A DNA stretch of 64,000 nt, from positions 2,108,001-2,172,000 of the forward strand of contig JAEUWY010000023.1 of NCBI GenBank assembly GCA_022059125.1. Reading direction: 5' to 3'. Source of the stretch: Corynespora cassiicola. Lineage: Eukaryota > Ascomycota > Dothideomycetes > Pleosporales > Corynesporascaceae. The position numbers and the translations under genes were made by a program. The notes beneath the pieces are model-generated. The model was not told the origin of the DNA, did no database searches, and worked only from the letters and a program-made list of their open reading frames with translations. Positions 22,171 through 32,715 of this stretch are shown here, one piece after another. Within the stretch, counting starts at the first letter, position 1. Each line of letters opens with the position of its first letter.

Positions 22171-24156
22171 ATGAGCCAACGACCCGAAGACTCAAGATGG
22201 AGTTACCCGCGTTGGTTGGACAAGAGATGGGATGAGAGGTTTTCTCAGTACGAGAGTTCCACCGAGGAAACCTCAAGAATTGACAATTCGCAAGAGGATT
22301 ATGCCTCTCGTGGAACCGACATCAGGTGGATTCTGAAATCTTATGATGATGATGTCCCTTCGCGCGAAGTAGAGCTGGTCGTCCAGTTTTGTAGAGATAT
22401 CTGCATGGGCGATCTGGAAAAGCATGAAGATAGAGAAAATCCATCTGTGTGGCTAGACGAAAGATCACATCCTTTAATTCCCAGTCCAAACGGTCACACT
22501 AGGCTTTCAAATAAGCCGTTGACTGCATTAGCTCTATACAAAAAGCTCGTAGTACAGGTACGACTTGAGGATATAGAATCTCAGGTCTTAGAAGATTCTA
22601 CATCTTCATTACATAAGACCCCTTGATTACATTCGTTTTGATCCTTTATTGCGGCGTTTTTGCTGTAATATTTTGAGACATTCTTCATCATACTAACGGG
22701 TACGGGCAGAGATATAACCACCGTTCTCTTCCAAACGCAGACAAGAGATTGATGTATGTGTGGTGTTTCTCAGCCCAAAGCTGCTTTGGAAACTGATACA
22801 TTTCTCTATAGTTACATTGCCAATTTGACCCGCTATCATGTAGCCGCGATACTATGGGCTGCTCCGGATGACCTAGTTCCGGCTTTACGAGACGCTTTGT
22901 TTAGACACCTGACCCTTCAAACGGCTTTACGGGTTCGAATTACGGTATTTATTGAATTCATCTTGAATAACTTATAACTTACATTCCACAAGGCAGCGGC
23001 AATCCCAGAATATCGACTTGAGTTCCATATGCCATATTTTGCATTGAGAAGCAGTATGGGAAAGCTCAACAAGCCCCACAGACAACAGATAGATTTGTCC
23101 CATCTAGGTTCGACGCTAAACGAGGCCGGAGAACTAAAATCATTCGAAATACATGAGGCACATATATCCGTGGTGACATGTGGCCGCGAAGACAGGCGGT
23201 GGACAACATACTGTTTCGACGATAACGACTTTAATCCCGATCACGAAATGGGAAAGGATGAATTTACAGTCATAAAAGTTGACCAAATCTTCAACAACCA
23301 CAGATCATTTGCACTGTTAAACGATGCCAACATTCCACTCTGGGACCCCAGGGAATATTTCCTGAGCACAGTTCTTGCACGAACAAGTCAGGTCCTTGAA
23401 GAATGGAAAGATGTCGTTTGCTTCTTTGAGCCCAGGGTTACTCAACACACCAATAAACGCCCATCGTTCACGGAAACTGGACAGACCAAGATAGGAACCA
23501 TGGGAAACGAGGAGACTTTTCAATGGACACAGTACACTCTGAATATGCTTGGTGATCTCATGGAATCCTTGAGACGTAGCCATGAAGCGCTAGTGAAGTT
23601 TACGTCTTCTGATGGGGATGTCGCTTACTTTCTTGATATTGATTCATCTACAAGTCAAACCCAGCGCCGGATGAGAGAATGTGTAATTCAAATCAGAGAA
23701 ATCACGGATGATATGAATCGTCTTCAAGGGAGATTGGCATTCATTCAAGAGAGATGTGAAAAACTATCCCGATTTCTAGAACTCCGATTGAACTTCGAAA
23801 ACATGAAAGAGGCCAAATGGAGTGGATCTTCAGTCGACGTGACTATTCTAGGGATATCTCCGGTGGTAATCGCATGTGCCTTCTTTTCGATCCCAGACCC
23901 TATTGTGTCTTTCAAGAAGAATCTACTTTCCTTTACTATATCTGTTTTCATTGTCACGCTAGTTTTGTACATTGCGCTAGAAGTGAAAAGAGGAGGTTCT
24001 GAACGCCAGTCGCTCTGGACCCGGCTAAAGTTGGGGACAAGATACATTTGGATTGGCGATGAGAATTTAGTCACGACCAATGAGTCCGGAAATAAGGTTC
24101 TACGAAGAAGACGAACGCAACCTAAAATTTCTTCGGAATCTATAGAGATGGTGTAG
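22171..24156 (+). CDS. Fungal coiled-coil/CorA-like membrane protein, 575 aa, paralogue of the protease fusion C-terminal module
   Basis: Exons 22171-22557, 22710-22753, 22812-22944 and 22993-24156. Intron 1 (152 bp) has a clear CTAAC branch motif; introns 2 and 3 are 58 and 48 bp. The spliced product shows NADKRLIY, PALRDALFRHL, LEFHMPYF, IHEAHISVV, CFDDNDF and PLWDPREYFL, then a long coiled coil ending in LELRLNFENMKEAK. Two hydrophobic C-terminal segments follow (ISPVVIACAFFSI and FTISVFIVTLVLYIAL), as in CorA-like fungal proteins. It lacks the protease domain of the minus-strand relative. The intron splitting the Ile codon before TYR-Ile and the 133-nt third exon are identical in position and length in both genes, which supports both models and common ancestry. 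Function unknown. Confidence 0.82.
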
Positions 24157-24778
24157 TTGTCTCGGCATCAAGAGGAGGACACCCTTATCACTCAACACTC
24201 AGAACGCATTCTGCTTTACTTTGTGACACATATTGTATTTTATTGTATAGCACAGTTTTGAAACCCAATTTTCTAGTCATTATTTGAAGTAGAGAGCTAA
24301 AATGCATGTTCTTTCTTCGAGTACGCAAGCATCATCAGCCCAACCGATAAGGTGATGATGAGGCAAAGGAAGTGTCTGATGCTCACATCACAGGTTGATA
24401 GCTTATCTCATGCACATGTGACGTTTCCTGGGCTGAAGAAAGGATGGGCGGGGACTGATGCCAACTGGTGCGCGTGCAGGGGGGCAGCCAATTGCCGAAC
24501 AACACGACACATGTTGCCCCGGCGCACAGCGTGGCATCGTATGAATCCATAAGGCTGAGAAATAAAGGCAAATTACATTCAATTGTATCTATTCATGATG
24601 CATACAGCCTCTTAGATATTATCTCTGACGTGTGTGCGGCTGAGTGTAGCAGGCAAACACTTGGGAGTTGGAGGGCGCCGCCTGCTTATGTGCGTAGCAC
24701 CTTCAGCCTTCTCAGCCTTCTGCCCAACTATCCCTTCACCAACAAACTATCCTCTGAGTCGACAAACTATTTTTCAAT
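24157..24778. other. Intergenic, no gene seen
   Basis: 3' flank of the 575-aa gene and promoter of the synthetase-like gene. No coding signal found. Confidence 0.5.
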
Positions 24779-26821
24779 ATGTCCACAGCCACAGTTGCGG
24801 AAATTGAGAAGGCCATAGCGTCCTTGAACTTGACTGTTCCAGCTCCTCACTATGAACCAGCCAATATTCAAGCCAAGCCACTTGATCTCTTTCGGTCATA
24901 TCTCGCAGGAATACTGCAAGAATTGGTTGGATGTGAACCTGCTTTAGCATACAGTTCTATCCAATGGCCCAATAATATCTGGAATGGAGATTTGGCTGTC
25001 ATCCTTCCGAGGCTCAGCCCAGGCGCTGATGCCAGTGAGCTCGCAGCAAATCTGATGAGACAGGCATGTCACACGAATATCCATACATCGTGAATGAGCC
25101 CCAGGTCTTACGATACATAGTTTCCCCGAGAACACCCACTCTTTCCTCTTCCTTTCCTGGAGGGTGTTCATTTCCGGATTTTTTTCAACTGCGGAGCGCT
25201 CGGACAAATACTTATTCCCTACATCATCGATCAAAAGGAAAAGTATGGGAGCGACTTGTCTCTTGGAAACGTCGGCCCCTTTTCCGCCGATTCGGCGAGT
25301 AAAAAGCTCGTTGTGGAGCTCTCCTCCCCCAACATCACCAGTGAGTTCCAAGGGAAGCACCTTCGAAGTACCATCCTCGGCGCATTCATCAGTAAACTCC
25401 ATGAAGACATGGGATGGGAAGTGGCCAGAATCAACTACCTCGGCGACTGGGGGAAGCCGATTGCCCTCCTTAAAGTCGGATGGGAGCGGTTTGGGTCAGA
25501 GGAAGCATATCAAGCTGACCCTGTGGGGCACTTGCTCGATATATTCCACCAGATCAACGACCTTTTCCTACCTGAGCAGGCCGAGAGCAAGAGATTGCGG
25601 GATGAAGCCACCAAAAACGGTCAAGATGCAGCCGAAGCTCAGTTGGAAGTTGAGAGCAAGGGCATCTTCGCCGAGCGAAACGCAGCTTGTAGCAAGCTAG
25701 AAGATGGCGATGAGGAGACTGTAGCCTTCTGGAAAAAAGTCCGAGATGCCAATATTGAGAACTACACCGAGTTCTACTCCCGGCTGGGCATTACCTTTGA
25801 CGAGTATTCTGGCGAATCTCAAGTCAGCCCTGAGACCATGGCGGAGATCGAACAGATGTTGAAAGACAAAGGGATCTCGGAGGAAAGCGGCGGAGCGTGG
25901 ATTGTCCACATGCAGAAGCTTGGTGCAAAGACGGGAACGGCCATCATTCGCGATCGGTCAGGGAGCAGCACTTACCTGCTTCGAGACCTTGCAGCTGTGA
26001 TCGAACGATCGAGAAAGTATCAATTCGACAAGATGATTTATGTCGTGGCCAATGACAATAATGCGCATTTTTCGCAGTTCTTCAAGATTATCAAGGCACT
26101 CGATATGGACGGTCTCGCGGCTAAGCTGCAGCACGTTAGGCTGAGCGAAGTGTCAAAAATGGCGGAAAAACTTGGAAAGGGATACAAGCCACAGGCTATC
26201 CTCGACAAATGCGAAGAATCCATGCTCGAATCGTTGAAGTCCGACGAGAGCAAGGCGGAACCTTTTGGCGATCCCGAAGCTGCAGCGAAGAGCATGGGAA
26301 TCTCTGCGCTCCTTGTTCAGGAATTTTCTACTCGTAGCACTACCAACCACTCATTTGATGTTGGCGCTATGACAAGTTTCAAGACAGGAAGTGGCCCGGA
26401 ATTGCAGTATTGGTATGCCAAGCTGTGTTCAAAGTTGAATGGGGTCACCGGCCTGCCAGACCTTTCTGCAGATGATTATGAGTCTCTTGCCACGGACGAG
26501 CACGCTGATCTTCTTCGAACACTTATCCAGTATCCCGAAATCACGCATGCGACCTACGACTCTTTAGAGCCAACCGCTATTGTGAACTTCCTCACAAATA
26601 TTGTAGGTCAGCTCAAAGAAATCTTTGAAGGGGGAGGAGGGAGTGAGGATGGAGACGAAGGAGCAGAGCCTGCAGCAGGGCCAGAAGAGGACAGTGTGAC
26701 ACCCGCCCGGCAGGCTTTGTATGAGGCGACACGTATTGTTTTGGAGAATGGAATGAAGCTACTCGGGTTTAGTCCAGTCAGAGCGGAGCCAGTGCGTGCC
26801 GACACCCCTGTTGCTGAATAG
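24779..26821 (+). CDS. Arginyl-tRNA synthetase-like protein (class I), 661 aa
   Basis: Exons 24779-25063 and 25121-26821. The intron (25064-25120, 57 bp) starts GCATGT and ends CATAG, a GC-AG intron; splicing there joins LMRQ to FPREHPLFPLPFLEGVHF and restores the family alignment. Domains: an N-terminal additional domain (about 35-150), the catalytic domain with SSPNITSEFQGKHLRSTIL, NYLGDWGKPIALL and TYLLRDLAAV, and a C-terminal DALR-type helical bundle ending ALYEATRIVLENGMKLLGF. The family normally ligates arginine to tRNA-Arg. However, the usual HIGH-type motif (HAGH in most ArgRS) reads QGKH, and the KMSKS region reads LSEVSKMAEKLGKG. It may be a divergent second ArgRS or have another role. 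A Gly/Glu-rich low-complexity insert lies at about nt 26625-26700. Confidence 0.85.
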
Positions 26822-27338
26822 CCATTCCCAAGGTGGATTTCTCAGAATGCGCAATCTCTTTCCCTTTTGAGTCGTTTCGGTCTGATTTTGCATTCCGTTT
26901 GTTTGGACAGACTGGTACCAGTTTCTTCATCTCTTGGGTTATGATGATTTACAAATAGTGACTTGAGCGTATAAGCGAGTCTACCATGAACGATTTATGA
27001 CTAAAATTCTTCCCATACGAGGAACCAGTATGACAACCCATTGCTTTTTAATATGAGAAGATAACAGTGCATTCAAATGGTCTTATTCGCCTTTCATGAT
27101 CCCTAAATCACCATGACAAAATGTTACCAAGAGTGGGTTGAAGCCGCTTGATGTTGAGTCGGCTTAGAAAATTTTCGTTGTGGCCCGCACTACGATCCAC
27201 CCATGCCGCCCTGACCTATCCACAATCGCTCTCACTGTTATCTGTCGCTCCATTGCCTCCATGCCCATTCGGAATGATTTGAGAATTAAATCACCATTAT
27301 AGATATGAATTATGGCCACTTTTTCACATCAAATCACA
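26822..27338. other. Intergenic, no gene seen
   Basis: 3' flank of the synthetase-like gene and 5' flank of the tRNA gene; no coding or repeat signal. Confidence 0.5.
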
Positions 27339-27442
27339 TCCGATATGGTCTAGTGGCTAGGATTTGCCGCTCTCATCGAGAGTAGGTTCTGCATCGCAGA
27401 ACCAGCACCGGCAAGGCCCGGGTTCGATTCCCGGTGTCGGAA
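27339..27442 (+). tRNA. tRNA-Glu(CTC) with a 32-nt intron
   Basis: Acceptor stem TCCGATA pairs with TGTCGGA (one G-T pair). The anticodon stem TGCCG (27365-27369) pairs with CGGCA (27409-27413). The anticodon CTC is at 27372-27374 and the T-arm contains GGTTCGATTCC. The intron occupies 27376-27407, directly 3' of position 37 as is usual for nuclear tRNA introns. A T-run (27447-27452) follows as a Pol III terminator. Confidence 0.92.
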
Positions 27443-27628
27443 TTATCTTTTTTGTCTGTTTTTGCATCAGGATGGATGATGTTGTGGGCGTGAACGACCA
27501 TCGCACTTGGTGGGAGAAGCAGGCAAAGCGGGGTTGCGGCAGCACAAGCTTTTTTGCCCACCAGGACGAGGGTTATCGTGAAAACAGAACATACAAGCCG
27601 CTTTAAGACCAACACCGAATGCAAATTC

Positions 27629-28510
27629 TCATAGAATTGTGCCCTGGCATTGTATCACCCCAGCCCCCAATACTTCCAGCGAAACACTATATCCACCCCA
27701 AATGGTCATCAAGACAGCTATGTGCCAGACGTTGTGACTATGCCCCGCAAAGTCAAACACACCAGGCCACCACCTTTCAGGCACCTTTCCAGCATATATC
27801 CAAGCCCCTGAAAATACTGGCGTGATGACCTTGATCCACAACGGCCTATATAGCGCCCACGCTGCATCCCACCCCTCAGCCCTCCCAATCTGAGCCATAG
27901 GGAGCACACCAACAATCCCAAGCAGCGAAAACACAAGCACGCGCAGGAACGCGAGATCGGGGTGTCTGAACTTTGGCGACCAACCCAGAATGACGGATGC
28001 CGTGCAGCAGAATGCTGTCAATGACAGATAGGCGAGTTGCGTCGAGGGCTCGCAGTAGAACGCTGCGTACTGCATCACCATGTTCATGGCGCTGATCATG
28101 AGCGTCACGCCCGTGAGATCCACCGACGCGCACGAGATCATGAAATGGGGATCGCAGTGGCATTTCATCGTGTGCCAGAACACGCTGCAGGTCAGACAGA
28201 GCGTCGAAGCTGCGAGATAGATGGCTACCACGAAATAGTCGGAAGAACTACCGCTCGTCCGTGCATATACGGTCGTGGATGGGAAGTGCCAGAATCCGAG
28301 ATAGGTAATGGAGAGTACGCCGAAGACGTGCGACCAGATGTTGAAGCTCTCGTTAGAGAGTCGAAATACAGTGTGTAGGCATTCTGGCTTGGAGGCTGCG
28401 AAGGTGTAGCCTTGGACAACAAAGGGATTTATGCGCCATGGAGCAGGGAGCTGTGCGATTGTGAGGAGATGACCTGTGCGAGTGACTCGGAGGGCATTCT
28501 GTATGGCATC
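27629..28510 (-). CDS. PAQR / haemolysin III family seven-helix membrane protein
   Basis: Single-exon model of 293 aa from the ATG at 28510. Diagnostic PAQR features are CLHTVFRLSNESFNIWSHVFG (first motif), SVFWHTMKCH (Ser/His of the metal site), DLTGVTLMISA and, near the C-terminus, FDFAGHSHNVWHI with paired His residues. These residues bind zinc in adiponectin-receptor-type hydrolases. Seven hydrophobic segments are visible. Yeast relatives (Izh proteins) affect zinc and sterol homeostasis, and animal ones have ceramidase activity. The N-terminus is uncertain: an upstream ATG (28635) with a plausible donor exists, but I could not join it in frame. A TLC-domain gene lies upstream on the same strand. 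Confidence 0.85.
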   Translation of the reverse strand, partial: DAIQNALRVTRTGHLLTIAQLPAPWRINPFVVQGYTFAASKPECLHTVFRLSNESFNIWSHVFGVLSITYLGFWHFPSTTVYARTSGSSSDYFVVAIYLAASTLCLTCSVFWHTMKCHCDPHFMISCASVDLTGVTLMISAMNMVMQYAAFYCEPSTQLAYLSLTAFCCTASVILGWSPKFRHPDLAFLRVLVFSLLGIVGVLPMAQIGRAEGWDAAWALYRPLWIKVITPVFSGAWIYAGKVPERWWPGVFDFAGHSHNVWHIAVLMTIWGGYSVSLEVLGAGVIQCQGTIL

Positions 28511-29229
28511 TGCCAGGGATTCTTTCTCGTCTTTGGAGGGAATTAGCGGCCGAACTTTAGATAGTCGAGGGCGGTTTTACTCTGTAGCTTTGAAATCTTC
28601 CGCTGTTGTGTTGGGCTGCCGACAATTTTCCCCATTCTTCAAGTCAAGGAGATAGAGATGCAAGTTTTGAGATGAAATGATAGATCAATGAAAATATAAG
28701 AACCCGTGTCTCTGGATGTTGGTGCCAGTGCCGTGGAGATAGATATTACCACTTGAGTACCTGGAAGCAAATACCCGGTATCTGAAACTATCATGTGTAC
28801 TTAATCACGATGAAGGTAATTCGCCCCCAATATTGCGATGATTCGTAAGCTTTCAGGAACTCTCTGACATCTCGTAATTTTCCTCAATCAAGTTAGTGCC
28901 TGGAATACTGAGCATTTCTGTCGTCAGCACTACGCCTATCACTATCTAGGCGAGCTTGTTGCTCAAGCCTATTTGAACCGTACTTCCGAGCTGATTGTAT
29001 ACGATATCTTTGTATTACCCGAACTATCTCAGTATGCCCTTGCTGATGCAATCGTTCAGACAGCAGGGGAAGTTGTCAGCTTCAGCACGGCTTTATATCT
29101 ACTTTGAGCTTGGGACAAAATTCCACATCAATGCAAAGCTTTCAAATGTATTCAACATGAGAAATCTGGGGAAAAGAGCATGGCCTTTAAAAGTAGTGAG
29201 GATTTTCAGTTCTAACTAGGACACATTCT
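28511..29229. other. Intergenic, no gene seen
   Basis: Probable promoter and 5' UTR of the PAQR gene and 3' flank of the TLC gene. Short frames only. Confidence 0.5.
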
Positions 29230-30151
29230 TTACTTTTCCTTAATACCAGTCCATTTCTTTTCATTCTTTGACACAAGCCTGCTCAGCATGATTCTCGAAA
29301 TCATGAAGAACCACACAAAGTTCAGAGTTTGCAAGGTACCTGCTGAAATTGCATGTCCTGCCAATAACCACGTGGGAAGCTTTTCTGTCCCTGGAGGCGG
29401 CTCATGAGAGTAGGTGAACCAAAGGTCTTGCCAGAACGCCCATGTTAGATAGGTGCCCCAGATGATACGGCAACAAAAGAACACTACGAAGAGGGCGATG
29501 CCGTTAACCACGTATAACCTTGATGATTGCATATTGAGCTTCCCAAGTGCGCGGTGGATATTGAGTGGGATGTTGGACCATTCGTACAAAAAGGATGCGA
29601 CTCCGTAGGTTAGGAAAGCCGGGCGCTGCCTTATTTAGTGGAATATTCTAGAGTAGAATTCGCGTACTCACGAAGCCCTGAATCATGACAAAGTTGCAGG
29701 CCCAAGCATGTGCCAGCATCGGAAACCCATAGACCTTGTAGTGAACAACCATCATGAAGAAGTGCCACACAAAGTATCCGTCCGCCACTGCCAAAGCTAC
29801 TGCCGAGAGGTTGGTGTATCCATATGCGCGTTCCATCGCATTCATCTGCTTCCTCTCCTCATCGAATAGAACAACGTATTGTGCGAGTAGACTGATGATG
29901 GTAGCTTGGGTCATGGAGACGACGTGAATATTCCAGTCCAACTTGGAGCGCCCCTGGAGATTGCCATACGTCTTCGGCGCGAGATAGTTCGATATGCGTG
30001 GTCCGAGGTATGCATAAATGAACTGGTAAAGAAAAAGCGTCGCGAGAAACTCATGGAGGTGGTACGAAAGGATAGGAAGTTTCAATAGGTCACAGAAGGG
30101 CTGGACGAGCTCAACGAAGCGCTCAGAAGGGACTGCCATGGCGTCCTTCAT
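29230..30151 (-). CDS. TLC-domain (TRAM/LAG1/CLN8) membrane protein, 291 aa
   Basis: Exons 30151-29672 and 29625-29230 with a 46-bp intron (GTGAGT...GCAG); the more upstream AAG acceptor would break the frame. The product has six to seven hydrophobic helices. Family features include GNLQGRSKLDWNIHVVSMTQ, an Asp-Gly-Tyr-Phe segment (AVADGYFVWHF), and RPAFLTYGVASFLYEWSNIPLNIH followed by a NGIALFVVFFCCRIIWG helix. These match fungal TLC proteins of the TMEM56/TLCD type rather than the ceramide synthases, which have a longer catalytic Lag1 motif. It is probably an ER or plasma-membrane protein involved in lipid composition. An in-frame Met at residue 5 is an alternative start. Confidence 0.85.
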
Positions 30152-30768
30152 CCTGACGGTTCGTATAGGTTGGAATCTTTAGGGGATGACCTCGAGATGA
30201 AGAAGAAACAAATAAAGAATAAGATGGAGGAGCTCAGAAGCTCATGTATACGCTATTATGCATCTTACTCTCCCTTAACCCTTTGCAGAGGAAGGTGTAG
30301 TCGTGCGTGAGGCCTGGCTGCTTATTCATGCTAGCGCGTCAGCAACAATATATCTTGCAGACATTATAGGAACTTCTTCCTAGCTCCATATCTCAGCTCA
30401 AACGCTAAATTGACAGGCCTGTATTGAGTAGTCCGATAGGGCGCTGACGGGTGGGATGTGGGAGGTTTTTTGGCCAGCGAGGTAACTGGGCAACTCTAAA
30501 AATGCCATACCCCTCTACATGTACCCCATACAGTGGATAAGTTTGCTACCGAGCTCAACATTGACATGTCGTCCACGAGCTTCATGTCGACCGTGAAGAT
30601 GGTTGCTCATCCTAGAACCCCACTCACGGAATAAAAAACTCGGCGTTCGTCATCCCGACATCGCGCCCGAGCTCAAGCTTTCAAAGCTCCCTGCGGACTG
30701 CAAGCCCAGCCAGCCCACCCACCACCCCCCCAATTGCCAATCGCTCAAAGGAGCACCCGCCCTCCAAG
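30152..30768. other. Divergent intergenic region
   Basis: Lies between the TLC gene (minus) and the M20 peptidase (plus). A C-rich pyrimidine stretch at 30710-30765 immediately precedes the peptidase start. No other feature seen. Confidence 0.5.
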
Positions 30769-31971
30769 ATGCTCCCGCCACTCTTCCTCCTCCCGCTCGT
30801 TCTGCCCGCATTCGCAGCCCCCAGCACCACACCCCAACCCGACGTCTCCCCCCTCCTCCCCGAATCCACCTCCAACGACCTCCTCTCCCTCCACCGCGCC
30901 CTCGTCTCGCACGAATCCATCACCGAGAACGAGCACGACGTTGGCCAATGGCTCGCCTCGTACCTGCGCGCCAAAAACTACACGGTCGAGCTGCAAGAAA
31001 TCTCCGAGGGACGCTACAATGTCCTGGCCTACGGCTCCAAGCGCAGCACCAGCATCCTGCTCTCCTCGCACATTGACACGGTGCCGCCCTTCTGGCCGTA
31101 CTACTACAACGAGACGTCGGGCGTGATTGGGGGCCGCGGCTCCGTCGACGCAAAGGGGAGCGTCGCCGCGCAAATCATCGCCGCAGACGGCCTCAGGGAG
31201 CAGCTGCACGACGACATCTCGCTGCTGTTCGTCGTGGGCGAGGAGACAGGCGGGGACGGGATGCGCGGCTTCTCGGCCTGGGAGGAGCGACCGCAGTACG
31301 ACGTGGTCATCTTCGGTGAGCCGACCGAGGGCAAGCTGGTGTGCGGGCACAAGGGCATACTGGGCTTCTCGCTGCGCGTCACGGGCAAGGCGGCGCACTC
31401 GGGGTATCCGTGGCTGGGCGTGTCGGCAAACGACGTGCTCGTCGAGGCGCTCGCGCGGCTGCTGCTGCTCCGCGAGAATCTGCCCTGGAGCGACAAGTAT
31501 GGCAACACGACGATGAACTTTGGAAAGATTCAGGGCGGCGTGGCCGCGAATGTGGTTGCGGAGACGGCGAGCGCGGGGTTCGCTGTGCGCCTTGCGGCTG
31601 GTACGCCCGAGACGGTGCAGAAGCTCGTCATTGAGGCGCTCAAGGATGTCAAGAGTGCGGCAGAGGAGGCGGGCGGTAAGCTCGAGTTTGAGTGGAGCGA
31701 GGGCTACGGCCCTGTCAACATCGACTGCGACGTTGAGGGCTTTGAGAAGCTGACGGTCAACTACGGAACCGATGTCCCCAACCTCGATGGCGACCACAAG
31801 AGATACTTGTACGGCCCTGGCAGCATCTTCGTCGCGCATTCGGATCATGAGGCACTGCAGAGGAAGGAGTTGGAACAGGCCGTGTTGGACTATAGGAGGT
31901 TGATCATTGCGGCGACCAAGATGGAGCACCAGCAAACGCACGAAGCGCAGCAAGAAGTGCTGGAGTTGTAA
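30769..31971 (+). CDS. Secreted M20 family metallopeptidase (carboxypeptidase/ArgE-DapE type), 400 aa
   Basis: Single exon. A clear signal peptide (hydrophobic residues 1-17, likely cleavage after AFA) suggests secretion or vacuolar targeting. Catalytic features: SSHIDTVPPF with His101 and Asp103, RGSVDAKGS with bridging Asp127, VGEETGG with general base Glu158 and metal ligand Glu159, GEPT with Glu184, and a late FVAHSDHE supplying the last His ligand. Length and order match fungal M20A zinc peptidases, which cleave C-terminal or acylated amino acids from peptides. Codon usage is strongly GC-biased, giving a long antisense open frame that is not real. Confidence 0.92.
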   Translation: MLPPLFLLPLVLPAFAAPSTTPQPDVSPLLPESTSNDLLSLHRALVSHESITENEHDVGQWLASYLRAKNYTVELQEISEGRYNVLAYGSKRSTSILLSSHIDTVPPFWPYYYNETSGVIGGRGSVDAKGSVAAQIIAADGLREQLHDDISLLFVVGEETGGDGMRGFSAWEERPQYDVVIFGEPTEGKLVCGHKGILGFSLRVTGKAAHSGYPWLGVSANDVLVEALARLLLLRENLPWSDKYGNTTMNFGKIQGGVAANVVAETASAGFAVRLAAGTPETVQKLVIEALKDVKSAAEEAGGKLEFEWSEGYGPVNIDCDVEGFEKLTVNYGTDVPNLDGDHKRYLYGPGSIFVAHSDHEALQRKELEQAVLDYRRLIIAATKMEHQQTHEAQQEVLEL

Positions 31972-32715
31972 ATGTAGAGCACGACCTGACGATTACGAAT
32001 TCCCATCGAACCTTGGATACGATTTGGACAGGTTGCCTGGGATAAGTCCCGCATGTATATAGATTCCGCCATCTCGCACGCGCGTGCGCCCATGTACAAA
32101 GGTTTCATTCGAACCCAAATCGAACAACAACCACACATCACCACAAAAGCCCATGGAAGAAAATGTGCCCCCAAATTTAGTCAGCTAGGAGAAGAATCCC
32201 ACTCGCAGGCCGTTCTGAATCAGGTGCATACGCGCGCCACCCGAGGAGTCCACCGAGGGACCTGGGTCGGCGTCTGCATATTTAATCTCGCGCGTATCCC
32301 CCAGGAGGGGGGCAGACCGTCGACAACTGCGGAGGCGCGGATAGTTGGAGGTCTGAAGCTCTTCTGTTCTGAAGTGCGCGGTAGTGTGGGGGAAAAGGGG
32401 AGGGGGGAAAGGGAATGATTTTATATGGTAGGGGAGTGAGAGCGGGGCGGAACAATTTGCACCCGTACTTCTGAAGTGAAAGTGCTGAAATGACAGACAG
32501 ACGGGTTGGGTCGTTGAAAAGTGTTCCCTTTTGTTCACGTGCGAGGAAACATCCATTGCATTAAAATGGTCTACCTTGCCGTGATATTCAGAAATGCGTA
32601 GCCTTCTTTTCATCGTCATACACCTACCCATGCGTGCGCCGCTGATGCTGAGTCGGGTAGTATACAAGTGTTGTACATATTACAAGATTTTACAAAGATT
32701 GGTACAGAAAGTTTT
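31972..32715. other. Intergenic between convergent genes
   Basis: 3' flanks of the M20 peptidase and the presequence protease. A purine-rich G/A run occurs at 32388-32417. No gene seen. Confidence 0.5.

Noticed and set aside
25164..25256. Apparent frameshift in the synthetase-like gene
   Set aside because: A GC-AG intron (25064-25120) gives one frame with family-typical sequence, so no frameshift is needed.
28581..28635. Possible first exon of the PAQR gene
   Set aside because: A start and donor are present, but the phase does not match any acceptor that keeps the PAQR frame.
30745..31953. 402-codon open frame on the minus strand
   Set aside because: It is antisense to the M20 peptidase, whose signal peptide and catalytic motifs are clear. 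GC-biased codons create the shadow frame.
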